DNA of 41,346 nt, taken from Fretibacterium sp. OH1220_COT-178 (GTDB lineage Bacteria; Synergistota; Synergistia; Synergistales; Aminobacteriaceae). The notes beneath the pieces are model-generated. The model was not told the DNA's origin and made no database searches. It saw only the letters and a list, made by a program, of their open reading frames with translations. Where the stretch lies: assembly GCF_003860125.1 (NCBI RefSeq), contig NZ_RQYL01000027.1:1-41346 (forward strand), in the 5' to 3' direction. Shown one piece after another: positions 23,593 through 32,147 of this stretch (positions are counted from its first letter, which is position 1; each line of letters opens with the position of its first letter). Both the position numbers and the translations under genes were made by a program.

Positions 23593-24597
23593 CTAGTACG
23601 GAACCTTGCCCATGTAGCGGCGGGTCTTCAGGGGATGGTTCCTCCTCTCGGCCAAGGCGTCGCTGTAGCTGTTGAGCACGGCCAGAAGGATGAAGGGGCC
23701 GTAGATCCCCCGGCGGTCCGGCGCTATTCCGTCCAGCGGGTAGTTCTTCGTGTCGATGAGGTGGGCCCGCCGGGTATACTGCTCGGCAAACGCCACCACA
23801 CGCTCGGTCAGGGGACGGGTCTCGTCCTCCCCCTGGAAGATCAGCAGGTTGGTGTCCTCCTGAAGGATCTCGAAGGCCCCATGGAAGAACTCCCCGGCGT
23901 GAACCGACTGCGCGGGGATCCACTGCATCTCCTGCAGGATGCACATGGCGTAGGAGTAGGCCTCCCCCCAGTTGATCCCGCTTCCCGTAACCATGAAGAA
24001 GGTCTGGTCGTGATTCTTCTCCGCGAACTCCCGAGCCTCGGGCTTGGCGAGTTCACGGATGCGTGCCAGCCCCTCCGGAAGAAGGCTCAATTCCTTCTGG
24101 AGCAGCTCGTAATCGACGCCGAAACCCAGCTTGTCGAGAAGGCAGAACACGATCTGATAGAGCATGATGAGCTTGGAGTCCGTAACTCCGGACGGCGCAT
24201 CGTTGGCAAAGACGTAGTCCACGGCCTTGCCCAGAGGCGTGTCGGCCTTGCCGGCGAAGGCGATGGTCCGGGCTCCCTTCGCTCTGGCCATCTCCGCCGC
24301 AGCCACCGTCTCCTTCGTCGTCCCCGTGTAGGACGAGAGGATCACCAAAGACCTCTCCGTAAGGGCCTTGGGCTTCATGTTGAGGAACTCGCTGGCGTTG
24401 TACGGAACGGCGAGGATGGTCGTGTGGAGATTCATCAGGTATTGCAGCGGATACATCACCGCCAGGGATCCTCCGCACCCCACGAAGAAGACGCTGTCGA
24501 TGGGCTTTTTCGTGAGCTCCCTCAATGCGGCTTCGATGTTGTCCTTCTCACGGATGCCCCTCATGAGCACCTCTTTGTATTCCTGCTGCGCGTTCAT
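23593..24597 (-). CDS. frlB: SIS-domain deglycase, B. subtilis FrlB / GfrF-like
   Basis: This encodes 334 residues with two SIS (sugar isomerase) domains. The first has [14 protein letters not shown] and [11 protein letters not shown]; the catalytic-type motif [11 protein letters not shown] carries Glu236 and His239. The end, [16 protein letters not shown], closely matches what I recall of B. subtilis FrlB, which removes the sugar from 6-phosphorylated alpha-fructosamines. The product would be glucose-6-phosphate plus amino acid. It differs clearly from the other deglycase of this operon (28525-29547), which is of the E. coli type. Start ATG 24597 lies two bases after the permease stop. The exact glycated substrate is inference. 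Confidence 0.85.
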   Translation of the reverse strand: MNAQQEYKEVLMRGIREKDNIEAALRELTKKPIDSVFFVGCGGSLAVMYPLQYLMNLHTTILAVPYNASEFLNMKPKALTERSLVILSSYTGTTKETVAAAEMARAKGARTIAFAGKADTPLGKAVDYVFANDAPSGVTDSKLIMLYQIVFCLLDKLGFGVDYELLQKELSLLPEGLARIRELAKPEAREFAEKNHDQTFFMVTGSGINWGEAYSYAMCILQEMQWIPAQSVHAGEFFHGAFEILQEDTNLLIFQGEDETRPLTERVVAFAEQYTRRAHLIDTKNYPLDGIAPDRRGIYGPFILLAVLNSYSDALAERRNHPLKTRRYMGKVPY

Positions 24598-24599
24598 CG

Positions 24600-25433
24600 T
24601 TATCCCTTCACTCCTCCCGAGGTTATTCCCCGAATGAATTGTTTTTGAAAGATCAGAAAAAGAGCTACCATGGGCAGCATCGAGAGCGTCAGTCCCGCCA
24701 TGAGGATCGTCCACTCCGTGCGAAGGCTGCTCTTGAGTCCCATCAGACCGATGGGGATGGTCTTCAGCTTGTCGCTTTCGATGAACACCAGGGCGAACAT
24801 GAATTCATTCCAGCAGCTCATCGCGGTGAACAGGGCGGCGGTGACCAGGATGGGTTTGCTCATGGGAAGGATTATCCTGGAGAAGACCGTCCACGCGGAA
24901 CACCCGTCGATATAGGCGGAATCCTCTATCTCCCGGGGCAGGGAGAGCATGTAGGCCCGGATCAGAAAGGTGGTGAAGGGGATCCGATAGGCCACATAGG
25001 GGATGATGAGGGCCCAATAGGTGTTGTAGAGCTTCAGCCTCTGCAGAAGTTTGAAGAGCGGGATCAGGCTGACCTGAGGGGACAGCATGAGGCCCCCGAG
25101 CACGAAGAGCAGGAGGATCCCCTGGCCTCTGAACTCGAAACGACTCAGGGCAAATGCGGCACAGGAACTGATGAACAGCGTCAGACAGACCGAGGTGCTC
25201 GTGACGATCAGACTGTTGAGAAAATACCGTCCCACGCCGCCGTTCCAAGCCGTCACGTAATTTTCCCAGAGGAATTTCTTGGGAAGGCCCCAGGTGTCCA
25301 GAAAAAGGCCCTGATTGTCCTTGAACCCGCTGAGGACCATCCATATCAGAGGAAGGACGATGAGCAGCGCGTAGAGGACGAGAATGCCCAAAACGAGAAC
25401 GTGTCCGGGACTCCAACGGCGTTCTTGTCGCAT
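24600..25433 (-). CDS. frlM: ABC sugar transporter permease (MalG type)
   Basis: This encodes 277 residues with six predicted membrane helices. The EAA loop that contacts the ATPase is visible as EIEDSAYIDGCSAWTVF then SRIILPMSKP. It is the MalG-like half of the permease pair. AGGAGG precedes ATG 25433, and the stop lies two bases before the deglycase ATG. The gene symbol is by analogy with B. subtilis frlONM and is less certain than the family. Confidence 0.9.
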   Translation of the reverse strand: MRQERRWSPGHVLVLGILVLYALLIVLPLIWMVLSGFKDNQGLFLDTWGLPKKFLWENYVTAWNGGVGRYFLNSLIVTSTSVCLTLFISSCAAFALSRFEFRGQGILLLFVLGGLMLSPQVSLIPLFKLLQRLKLYNTYWALIIPYVAYRIPFTTFLIRAYMLSLPREIEDSAYIDGCSAWTVFSRIILPMSKPILVTAALFTAMSCWNEFMFALVFIESDKLKTIPIGLMGLKSSLRTEWTILMAGLTLSMLPMVALFLIFQKQFIRGITSGGVKG

Positions 25434-25445
25434 CGCGGCGGCCTC

Positions 25446-26327
25446 CTAGCTTTCCTGTCTCTTCGAGACCAGCAGTTGAAAGAGCGTCATGGTGAAGGTT
25501 ATGACAAAAATCGTCGTGGCCAGGGCCGAGGCCAGCCCCATCTCGTCGTTTCGGAACCCGGCACGGTAAAGGTAGGAGGCGAGCACCTCGGAACTGCGTC
25601 CGGGGCCGCCGGCCGTCATGACGTAGACCTCGTCGAACACCTTGAAGCCCCCGATCAGGGTGATGATCGTGCACATCACCAGCGTGTCCTTGACCTGAGG
25701 AAGCGTCACATAGCGAAACTTCTGGAACGCGTTGACTCCGTCCATCTCCGCAGCCTCGTAGAGCTCCTGGGGGATCTTCTGGATGGCCACCAGGAAGAGG
25801 AGCATGATGTACCCCATGTACTGCCACTGAGAGGTCGCGATGATCGCGAAGATGGCGGTATTCTTCTCCCCGAGCCACGCCCGGCACAGGGCGTCCAGGC
25901 CGAGGCCGCGAAGTCCCTGGTTCAGAAGGCCGATGCTGGGATGGTAGACCAGCTGAAAGAGGAGCCCCACAACGGAGATGGAGATGACGGAGGGCAGGAA
26001 GTACACGGTGCGGAAAAAGGGCTGCATTCTGCGGAAGGCCCTCTCCTCCAGGACGGCCGCAAAGACCAGCCCAAATCCTACCTGGAAGACGATGGAGATG
26101 GCGGAGTACAGGACGTTGTTCCGGAGCGCCGTGTAGAAGACGGCGTCCTTGAAGAGCTTTCTGTAATATTCGAACCCGACGAACACCCTGTCGCTGGAGA
26201 AGGCCTTCCAGCGATAGAGGCTGAGGATGAAGCTCTCCACGATGGGATAGTAGACGAACAGCAACAACAACGCCAGTGCCGGCAGGAGGAAAAGAATCGC
26301 CAGTTTTTTATTGCCGTAGAGGTTCAT
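25446..26327 (-). CDS. frlN: ABC sugar transporter permease (MalF type)
   Basis: This encodes 293 residues with six membrane helices. The EAA loop is LYEAAEMDGVNAFQKFRYV then TLPQV. The N-terminus KLAILFLLPALALLLLFVYY is the usual first helix of MalF-like short permeases. It pairs with the next gene. A GC-rich hairpin lies between it and the solute-binding protein gene. The symbol is by analogy. Confidence 0.9.
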   Translation of the reverse strand: MNLYGNKKLAILFLLPALALLLLFVYYPIVESFILSLYRWKAFSSDRVFVGFEYYRKLFKDAVFYTALRNNVLYSAISIVFQVGFGLVFAAVLEERAFRRMQPFFRTVYFLPSVISISVVGLLFQLVYHPSIGLLNQGLRGLGLDALCRAWLGEKNTAIFAIIATSQWQYMGYIMLLFLVAIQKIPQELYEAAEMDGVNAFQKFRYVTLPQVKDTLVMCTIITLIGGFKVFDEVYVMTAGGPGRSSEVLASYLYRAGFRNDEMGLASALATTIFVITFTMTLFQLLVSKRQES

Positions 26328-26354
26328 GAGGCCGCTCTCCCTTCCCGGTCGATG

Positions 26355-26383
26355 GGTCCGCCGCCGCTCCAGGGCGGCGGACC
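26355..26383 (-). other. Strong hairpin between solute-binding protein and permease genes
   Basis: GGTCCGCCGCC (26355-26365) and GGCGGCGGACC (26373-26383) form a perfect 11-bp stem with a 7-base loop, with no T-run. Hairpins here in ABC operons often protect the binding-protein mRNA or reduce read-through, giving more binding protein than permease. Confidence 0.75.
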
Positions 26384-26393
26384 GGACGTTTGT

Positions 26394-27677
26394 TTATTTC
26401 GCCTCGCTCCTGACCTCGGCCGCTGTGGCCTGAACGTCCTTCATGACCTCCTCGGGGCTCTTGTCCCCATTGAGGAGCTCCTGAAGATCGGGAAGGTAGA
26501 CGTCGGAGATCTTGATGGCGATGTCGGTGTCCAGCCAAAGGGCCATCCCCTCGGCCTCGGTGACCGCCTTCAGGCCCCGGACCAGCATCTCCATGGAATT
26601 CCCCTCGTTGACAGCTCCGACGACAGGGCTGGGCCACCCCATGGCCTTGACCATCCGCTCGGAGTTCTCCCTGTTCGTCAGGAAACGCAGGAAGGCGACG
26701 GCCTCGTCGGGATGCTCGGTCCTGGCGGAGACCATGAATCCGTCCGGCGCCCCCGTCAGGAACTTCTGGTTCCCGGGAGCGCCCTCGATGGCCGGCATCG
26801 CGAAGAAGCCCCAGTTCCCCGCCATCTTTTCCTCGATGTCCGCGAACTCCTCGAGCTCGACGTACACCATCGCCACCCGGCCGCCGTAGAACATCTCGAG
26901 CGCCATGTTGTGTTCGGTGGAATTGGCGCCCATGTTGAAGTACCCCTTCTCCTGCAGCTCCCTGAAATATTCGAGGGCCTTCACGTAGCCCGGATCGTCG
27001 AACGCCCCGGACTCGGTGTAGTCCTTCTCGCGCACCTCCTGGGGCACGCACTTCTGATTGAGCCCCGTGAGGTAGTGACAGCCCGCCCAAGGATAGATAT
27101 TGCCGAATCCGATGGGCGTAACCCCCGCCTTTTTCAGAGTCTCCAGCCCCGCGGTGAACTCCGTCCAGGTCGCAGGCTCCTTCAGGCCGTTATCGCCGAA
27201 CATCTTCTTGTTGTAGACGAAGAATTTTCCGTTGATTCGGTACGGGATACCGTAGTTCCTGCCCTTCATGGTGAAGGGCTCCAGCCCGGCCATCATGAAG
27301 CCGTTCTTCCAGTCGGGGTCCTTGTCCAGATAAGGCGTCAGATCCAGGACGCTTCCGGTGCGGATGAAGTTCTTGGCAAACTCGCCGCTCCAGGAGAAGA
27401 AGACGTCGGGCTGCTGGTCCGTCCCCATCTGGATGCGCAGTTTGTCCTTGATGGGCTCGTCTCCGGCCGCCTCCACCTGAATGGTGACGTTCGGGTGTTC
27501 CTTCTCGAAGGCCTTGGCCATCTGCACAAAAAATTCGTTGTACTCCACCTTCGGCCACTTGTGCAGGAACTTGAGCGTCACGGGGTCTGCCGCCTCGGCG
27601 GCGGCACACAGGACGAACGCTGTCAGCACAAACAGGATCACACACAGGACGGAACGCGAGCGGAACAGTTTTTTCAT
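26394..27677 (-). CDS. frlO: Extracellular solute-binding protein of the sugar ABC transporter
   Basis: This encodes 427 residues from ATG 27677, with GAAGGAGG upstream. The signal peptide has KKLFRSR, a hydrophobic core and a likely cut at AEA-AD. The cysteine in it lacks a lipobox, so the protein is probably periplasmic and soluble. The mature part is a family 1 solute-binding protein (VTLKFLHKWP, DVFFSWSGEFAKNF, YGIPYRINGKFFVYNKKMFG, SPVVGAVNEG). It would capture glycated amino acids. It is encoded right after the kinase and before the permeases, as in fructosamine operons. The symbol is by analogy. Confidence 0.92.
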   Translation of the reverse strand: MKKLFRSRSVLCVILFVLTAFVLCAAAEAADPVTLKFLHKWPKVEYNEFFVQMAKAFEKEHPNVTIQVEAAGDEPIKDKLRIQMGTDQQPDVFFSWSGEFAKNFIRTGSVLDLTPYLDKDPDWKNGFMMAGLEPFTMKGRNYGIPYRINGKFFVYNKKMFGDNGLKEPATWTEFTAGLETLKKAGVTPIGFGNIYPWAGCHYLTGLNQKCVPQEVREKDYTESGAFDDPGYVKALEYFRELQEKGYFNMGANSTEHNMALEMFYGGRVAMVYVELEEFADIEEKMAGNWGFFAMPAIEGAPGNQKFLTGAPDGFMVSARTEHPDEAVAFLRFLTNRENSERMVKAMGWPSPVVGAVNEGNSMEMLVRGLKAVTEAEGMALWLDTDIAIKISDVYLPDLQELLNGDKSPEEVMKDVQATAAEVRSEAK

Positions 27678-27711
27678 CGTTGTTTTCCTCCTTCCCGATT
27701 TTGGTGTTGCC

Positions 27712-28518
27712 TCAGAACGGTTTGGGATATCCGAAAGCTCCGTAGTGGGAGCATGCGGCCGCTGCACAGCGGGCCGACTCTCCGAGGACGGCCTGCGGCT
27801 CTCCGCCGGAGACGATCCCTAGAATCAGCCGCGCGATGAAGGCATCCCCGGCACCCAGCGTGTCCACGACCTCGCAGGGAACGGCATCCTGCCGGTAGGT
27901 ACGCCCCTCGAAACGAAGGACCGCCCCCCTCGAGCCCCGCGTGACCAGACACAAGGTCACCCCAAAGGACTCCGTCAGGAGAAAAAGCGCTTCGATATCG
28001 GAGTCGTTCATCTTCGACCCCGAGAAGAAAGCGTAGTCCACCGAGCCCGCGACCGCCCTCAGATACGCCGCGTCGCACTCGTTGGAGAAGTCGAAGGCAA
28101 GGATACGGCTGCTCGCCCGGAGCTCCTTCAGCTGCCCTTCGAGCCCGCTGTAGATGCTGGTATGGACGACATCGAATCCACGGATATAGTCGAGGTCCTC
28201 CCGGGACAAAACCAGTTTGCAGCTGGCGCCCTTCTCGCTGCCGACGAAGGTTCTGTCCCCATCCACAAGCGTCACTCTGGAATAGGAGTTGTTCTCGGGC
28301 AGGATCTTGGTCCGGGAGACGTCCAGTCCCTCCCGGACCAGCGCCTCCCGAAGCCATCTTCCGCCCCCATCGTCCCCGAGGGCGCCGATGTAGGCCGCGG
28401 CCTCCGCGCCATAGCGCAGGGCCAGGACAGGCACGTTGACGGCGTTGCCGCCAGGGTACATCAGCCCCTGATCGACGTACTTGTCCAGGACGTTGTCGCC
28501 GACACCGACGATCTTCAT
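27712..28518 (-). CDS. frlD: PfkB-family kinase, fructoselysine 6-kinase (FrlD-like)
   Basis: This encodes 268 residues, similar to E. coli FrlD (about 261). The N-terminus KIVGVGDNVLDKYV, the sugar-binding YPGGNAVNVPVLALRYG and the C-terminal DTLGAGDAFIARLI with the catalytic Asp define the PfkB/ribokinase family. The short N-terminus and GGNAVNV text match FrlD. It would phosphorylate C6 of imported fructosamines, giving the substrate for the deglycases. It starts six bases after the stop of the FrlB gene upstream, an arrangement that supports the assignment. Confidence 0.88.
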   Translation of the reverse strand: MKIVGVGDNVLDKYVDQGLMYPGGNAVNVPVLALRYGAEAAAYIGALGDDGGGRWLREALVREGLDVSRTKILPENNSYSRVTLVDGDRTFVGSEKGASCKLVLSREDLDYIRGFDVVHTSIYSGLEGQLKELRASSRILAFDFSNECDAAYLRAVAGSVDYAFFSGSKMNDSDIEALFLLTESFGVTLCLVTRGSRGAVLRFEGRTYRQDAVPCEVVDTLGAGDAFIARLILGIVSGGEPQAVLGESARCAAAACSHYGAFGYPKPF

Positions 28519-28524
28519 GACGGC

Positions 28525-29547
28525 CTAATACTCCGCGAGCCCGCCGTAGTAGCGCCGGGCATCGGGGTTGTGATCCTTGTAAAGGGAAAGGTAGTAGTAG
28601 AAAAACTCGAGCGGGACAAAGAGGATCAGGGGGTCCAGGGCAGGATGCAGCCCGCCCTCGAAACGGCGCACATCGAAGACGACGACGTCCTTGGTGCGCT
28701 GTTCCACGAAGCGCAGGCTCCTCTCCGTGATCGGCCGGAACGCGTCGTTGCCCAGCAGAAAGACGTAGGGCACCCCCTCCTCGACGACCTCCAGAGGCCC
28801 GTGCCTGAACTCCGAGGCGTTGAGGCTGCAGCCGTGAGTCCAGGTGAACTCCAGCATGGTGATGATCCCTTCCTTGTAGCCCAGCGGCAGCAGGTTTCCC
28901 GCCGATACGGTGTAGATCATCTTCCACTTCGAGGCCCTCTCGGCCAGGGCCTTCATCTCCTCCTCCACCTCGTTCACCAGACGCGCGAGGATGCCGGGAA
29001 GCCGATGCATGTCCTCCAGAATGGGCTCGAGCCCCTCGACTCCGGCCTCCTGCATGGCCCTCAGGGCAAAGTAATAGACGATAAGGAGGTGAACCTCCCA
29101 GATACAGTCGGCACGGTAGTCGATGAGGTACTCCGCGGCGTCCGCCAGAGGGTTCTCCGCGGTCTTGGTCACGGCGACGGTCATGGCTCCCTTTTTACGG
29201 GCATAGGCCAGGGATTCGCAGACCTCCTGAGTTTTTCCGGAATCGCTGACGCCGACGACGAGAGCGTCCGGCCCCAGGGCAAAGGGCGGCTCCGAGAGAA
29301 AATCCATGCCGCTGTAGGCCCCCGAACGCAGGGACGACCGCGCCTCCAGCAGCCGCACTCCGGTCTGGCAGGCGCAGAGCGGCGATCCGCAGGCCACGAA
29401 GTAGAGCTTTTTTATCCCCCGCCTGTTCATCTCCGGGATGATCTGCGCGTCCATCCGGGGGAACACGTCCTTCAGCACATGGGTCACCTCGTCCGCCATG
29501 TGCTCCGTCACCAGAAAATCCACGTCGCTTTTGTCCAGATTGAGCAT
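28525..29547 (-). CDS. frlB: Fructoselysine-6-phosphate deglycase, E. coli FrlB type
   Basis: This encodes 340 residues, the same length as E. coli FrlB. ATG 29547 was chosen over an upstream in-frame ATG because the family begins with LNLDKSDVDFLVTE. Matching hallmarks are YFVACGSPL, VGVSDSGKTQEV, DCIWEVHLL, EFTWTHGC, SEFRHGPLEVV (Glu246, His249) and the end YKDHNPDARRYYGGLAEY. Two SIS domains are present. It splits fructoselysine-6-phosphate into lysine and glucose-6-phosphate. It is the first gene of the operon, behind a good promoter. This is the strongest single pointer to Amadori-compound catabolism. Confidence 0.93.
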   Translation of the reverse strand: MLNLDKSDVDFLVTEHMADEVTHVLKDVFPRMDAQIIPEMNRRGIKKLYFVACGSPLCACQTGVRLLEARSSLRSGAYSGMDFLSEPPFALGPDALVVGVSDSGKTQEVCESLAYARKKGAMTVAVTKTAENPLADAAEYLIDYRADCIWEVHLLIVYYFALRAMQEAGVEGLEPILEDMHRLPGILARLVNEVEEEMKALAERASKWKMIYTVSAGNLLPLGYKEGIITMLEFTWTHGCSLNASEFRHGPLEVVEEGVPYVFLLGNDAFRPITERSLRFVEQRTKDVVVFDVRRFEGGLHPALDPLILFVPLEFFYYYLSLYKDHNPDARRYYGGLAEY

Positions 29548-29718
29548 GGTCCCATCCCTTTTGCACCGAAATTGTTTGGAGGCCGACGCCTGAAAATGTA
29601 CAAACATAAAATTTTTTGGGGAGAAACCTATCGAAGCGCTCCAGCTGAGGACGGATCCGTTGCTCTCCACGCCCCGCATTAAACAAGTTCGAGTTTTTCC
29701 ATACCAATTTACAGGCAC

Positions 29719-29746
29719 AATATATCACGATTCAATATGTTGTCAA
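29719..29746 (-). promoter_or_regulatory. Promoter of the frl operon
   Basis: On the minus strand a perfect TTGACA (29746-29741), a 16-base spacer and TATATT (29724-29719) lie in a locally AT-rich stretch 170 bases before the first gene. Two CAATAT repeats in and around the spacer could be regulator sites. The rest of 29548-29718 holds no gene that I can see. Confidence 0.65.
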
Positions 29747-29802
29747 TGTAACGGATACCTCCATTCCGCATATTTCCGTTTGAAGGAAGCCCGAGATATG
29801 GT

Positions 29803-29846
29803 AGCATTGCGCCACGAAGGAATTTGTACCTTCGTGACGCAACGCT
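29803..29846. repeat. Long inverted repeat in the leader of the alpha/beta hydrolase gene
   Basis: Arms of 18 bases (29803-29820 and 29829-29846) are reverse complements apart from two or three positions, with an 8-base loop. The right arm ends 28 bases before the hydrolase ATG. There is no T-run. It could be an operator or an RNA hairpin. Confidence 0.7.
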
Positions 29847-29874
29847 TTACGGCGTCCGAAAGGAGGGAGCGACA

Positions 29875-30711
29875 ATGCTCTTCAGTTTTCTGTTCAGGCT
29901 CCTGTACAAGACGGCGCTCTTTCTGGGGTTCCTGCTCGTCCTGCTGCTCGTGGGGCTTCGTCTGTTCTTCCCCTCGATGGTCTTTCATCCGACGGCCACG
30001 GTCCGGTCCACCCCGCAGGACCTTCAGCTCGAATACGAGGATGTCACCTTCCAATCCGACGGACTGGCTTTGCACGGATGGTACATCCCCGCATACCGGG
30101 CACGCGCCACGGTCCTCTTTCTGCACGGCAGCGGGGGCAACATCGGAAACCGCATGGGGCACATCCGCATCCTCCACGATCTGGGGCTCTCCGTGTTCAT
30201 CTTCGATTACCGGGGCTACGGCCGGAGCGGCGGCACTGCCTCCGTCAAGGGGGTCGGCAAGGACGCGCGCGCGGCCTGGGACTGGCTGGTAAAGGAAAAG
30301 GGAACGTCGCCCAGCGATATCGTGCTCCTGGGCCGCTCCTTCGGCGGGGCGCTGGCCCTGGAGCTCACGCGCAGCGTGCAGCCCGGCGCCCTGATCCTGG
30401 AGTCGACCTTCGCCTCGCCGTTCGGTTTTATGCGCCTCGACTTCCTCACCCCCCTCATGCGGTTCGCCGTCGGCGACATCTGGAACCCCCTGGAGGCGGC
30501 CAAGCGCCTCACGGTGCCGACCCTGTGCATCCACAGCCCCGACGACGGAGTGGTCCCCTTCCGCGAGGGGCAGAAACTCTACAACGCCATCAGGGGCGAA
30601 AAGACCTTCGTGCAGATCCGCGGCGGCCACAACGAGGGATTCGCGCAGTCCCGGTCGACCTACACGGCCGCGCTCGAAAACTTTCTGACCGATCACTTCG
30701 GCCGTCACTGA
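29875..30711 (+). CDS. Membrane-anchored alpha/beta hydrolase (BEM46/YfhR-like)
   Basis: This encodes 278 residues from ATG 29875, with AAAGGAGGGAGC upstream. One N-terminal membrane helix (about residues 10-30) anchors a serine hydrolase domain facing the periplasm. The catalytic triad is Ser155 in LLGRSFGGA, Asp in HSPDDGVVPF and His in GGHNEGF; the oxyanion stretch is FLHGSGGN. This resembles YfhR/BEM46 hydrolases, with unknown ester or peptide substrates. It is transcribed away from the frl operon and is followed by a strong hairpin, so it is probably monocistronic. Confidence 0.9.
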   Translation: MLFSFLFRLLYKTALFLGFLLVLLLVGLRLFFPSMVFHPTATVRSTPQDLQLEYEDVTFQSDGLALHGWYIPAYRARATVLFLHGSGGNIGNRMGHIRILHDLGLSVFIFDYRGYGRSGGTASVKGVGKDARAAWDWLVKEKGTSPSDIVLLGRSFGGALALELTRSVQPGALILESTFASPFGFMRLDFLTPLMRFAVGDIWNPLEAAKRLTVPTLCIHSPDDGVVPFREGQKLYNAIRGEKTFVQIRGGHNEGFAQSRSTYTAALENFLTDHFGRH

Positions 30712-30721
30712 CGCCGAAGGA

Positions 30722-30773
30722 TAATGCCCGGCGCTCCTCCTCAAAGGAGCCCGAGGACGAGCGCCGGGCGTTA
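30722..30773 (+). terminator. Strong hairpin after the hydrolase gene
   Basis: Arms of 15 bases (from 30722 and ending at 30773) pair with one G-T mismatch, and an inner CTCCT/AGGAG extends the stem. It begins about ten bases after the stop. There is no T-run, so it may be a rho-aided or processed 3' end. Confidence 0.65.
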
Positions 30774-30791
30774 TAAGTGCAGCCCTTCCTC

Positions 30792-30819
30792 CGCCTTCGG
30801 GGCCCGCAAACCGAAGGCG
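30792..30819. repeat. Second hairpin in the hydrolase-his intergenic region
   Basis: CGCCTTCGG (30792-30800) and CCGAAGGCG (30811-30819) form a perfect 9-bp stem, 18 bases after the first hairpin. The rest of the gap, 30820-31061, holds no gene that I can see and no T-box motif; it contains the his promoter. Confidence 0.6.
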
Positions 30820-30985
30820 CGTGGGGAATCGTGCCCTCCCGTCGCGAAGTCCGGGCCCGCCGTCGGCGATTCCTCTGACGAGGCCGGCCGTCTTTTCCCA
30901 TCGAAAAAAATCCATACCTCATCGATGCAGCCCGACACCCTTGACCGTGGCGGCGCTCGTACACGGCGCACAGCCCCCCTTCGGC

Positions 30986-31014
30986 TTGCCTCCCCGCACG
31001 AGTTGCGATACAAT
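30986..31014 (+). promoter_or_regulatory. Promoter of the histidine operon
   Basis: TTGCCT (30986-30991), a 17-base spacer and TACAAT (31009-31014) lie 47 bases before the hisZ start. The local rise in AT content supports it. Confidence 0.6.
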
Positions 31015-31061
31015 GTCCATCGTTTATCATTTTAATTCGTTAATGTAAAGAAGGGGATGCG

Positions 31062-32147
31062 ATGCAACCGCCCGCAGGCGTGCTGACCCGGGAGGAGAAG
31101 GCCGTTCTGGCGCTTCGGGAGCTTTACCGGAGCTACGGGTATCGGCGCTACCGGATCGACAAGTTCGAGCCCTACGACCTGTACCGGGACAATAAGGACT
31201 TTCTGGGCGAGGAGACGGCCATCACGTTTCCCGATTCGCGCGGGCGGCTGATGGCCCTGAAGCCGGACGTGACGATGAGCATCGTCAACGACTACCGGCC
31301 CGACGGCCGGGCCAGGAAATGGCACTACACCGAGAACGTCTTCCGCAGGGGGGGCGACGGCGAATTCCGCGAGATCCGCCAGATCGGGATCGAGTACCTG
31401 GGGGGCGGTCCGCTCTACCCTCAGGCCGAGGTGCTTCTGCTCGCGCTGAAGAGCCTGGCCGTCTTCTCGGACAAATTCATCCTTGCCGTCGGGCACCTGG
31501 GGCTCCTCAACAAGGCCCTGGGGGACGTGCCCCCCTCCGCCCTCCTTCTGGACTGCGTGCGCAGGAAGAACGCCCACGACCTCGCCCGTCTGGTCGGGGA
31601 CGGGAACGCCGGAGTCCTGTCGAAGCTGCTGGACCTTCCGGCCGAGCTTCCCCGTGCCCTCGCGGCGCTCGACTCGGCACTCGCGGACCGGGACGCCGGC
31701 GGGGAGCTGGAGGAGCTCCGGACCCTCTGCGACGTGGTCGAACGCAACGGGCTGGGCCGACACCTGCGCCTGGATTTCTCCGTGCTGCATGGCCTGAACT
31801 ACTACAACGGGATGTGCTTCCAGGGCTGCGTCGACGGGCTGGCGCGCCCGGTGCTGAACGGCGGGCGGTACGACGGGCTGCTCGAGAAGATGGGGAAGCC
31901 CTCGGTCGCCGTCGGTTTCGCCGTCTACCTCGCCGAGCTCGAGGCGCTGCTTCGGGACGGCCCGCAGGGCGTCGACGTGGCGCTGATCAACCGCTGTCCC
32001 GACCTCGCCGCAGTCCTCGACCGGGTGGAGGAATGGGTGCGGCAGGGCCGGAGCGTGCGCGTCTGCCGGGTCCGTGCGGAGGCCGACGGGGCCGCGTCGG
32101 TATGGCTCGTCGACGAATCGGGCGCTCTGAGGGAGGAGGACCGATGA
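31062..32147 (+). CDS. hisZ: ATP phosphoribosyltransferase regulatory subunit HisZ
   Basis: This encodes 361 residues related to class II histidyl-tRNA synthetase without the anticodon domain. Motifs include RYRIDKFEPYDLY, ALKPDVTMSIV, the EIRQIGIEYLG segment and GGRYDGLLEKMG. It activates and feedback-controls the short form of HisG, which lacks its own regulatory domain. Being encoded directly before short hisG, with a four-base overlap (ATGA), confirms HisZ rather than a true HisS. GAAGGGGA precedes the ATG. Confidence 0.94.
   Translation: MQPPAGVLTREEKAVLALRELYRSYGYRRYRIDKFEPYDLYRDNKDFLGEETAITFPDSRGRLMALKPDVTMSIVNDYRPDGRARKWHYTENVFRRGGDGEFREIRQIGIEYLGGGPLYPQAEVLLLALKSLAVFSDKFILAVGHLGLLNKALGDVPPSALLLDCVRRKNAHDLARLVGDGNAGVLSKLLDLPAELPRALAALDSALADRDAGGELEELRTLCDVVERNGLGRHLRLDFSVLHGLNYYNGMCFQGCVDGLARPVLNGGRYDGLLEKMGKPSVAVGFAVYLAELEALLRDGPQGVDVALINRCPDLAAVLDRVEEWVRQGRSVRVCRVRAEADGAASVWLVDESGALREEDR

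Noticed and set aside
24639-27839. 1066-residue open frame opposite the permease and binding-protein genes
   Set aside because: It runs across three well-defined transporter genes and has no domain; it is a shadow.
30820-31061. T-box or histidine leader-peptide attenuator before hisZ
   Set aside because: No T-box core, no run of His codons and no terminator with a T-run were found; only a plain promoter.
31062-32147. Histidyl-tRNA synthetase
   Set aside because: It lacks the anticodon-binding domain and sits before short-form hisG, so it is HisZ.
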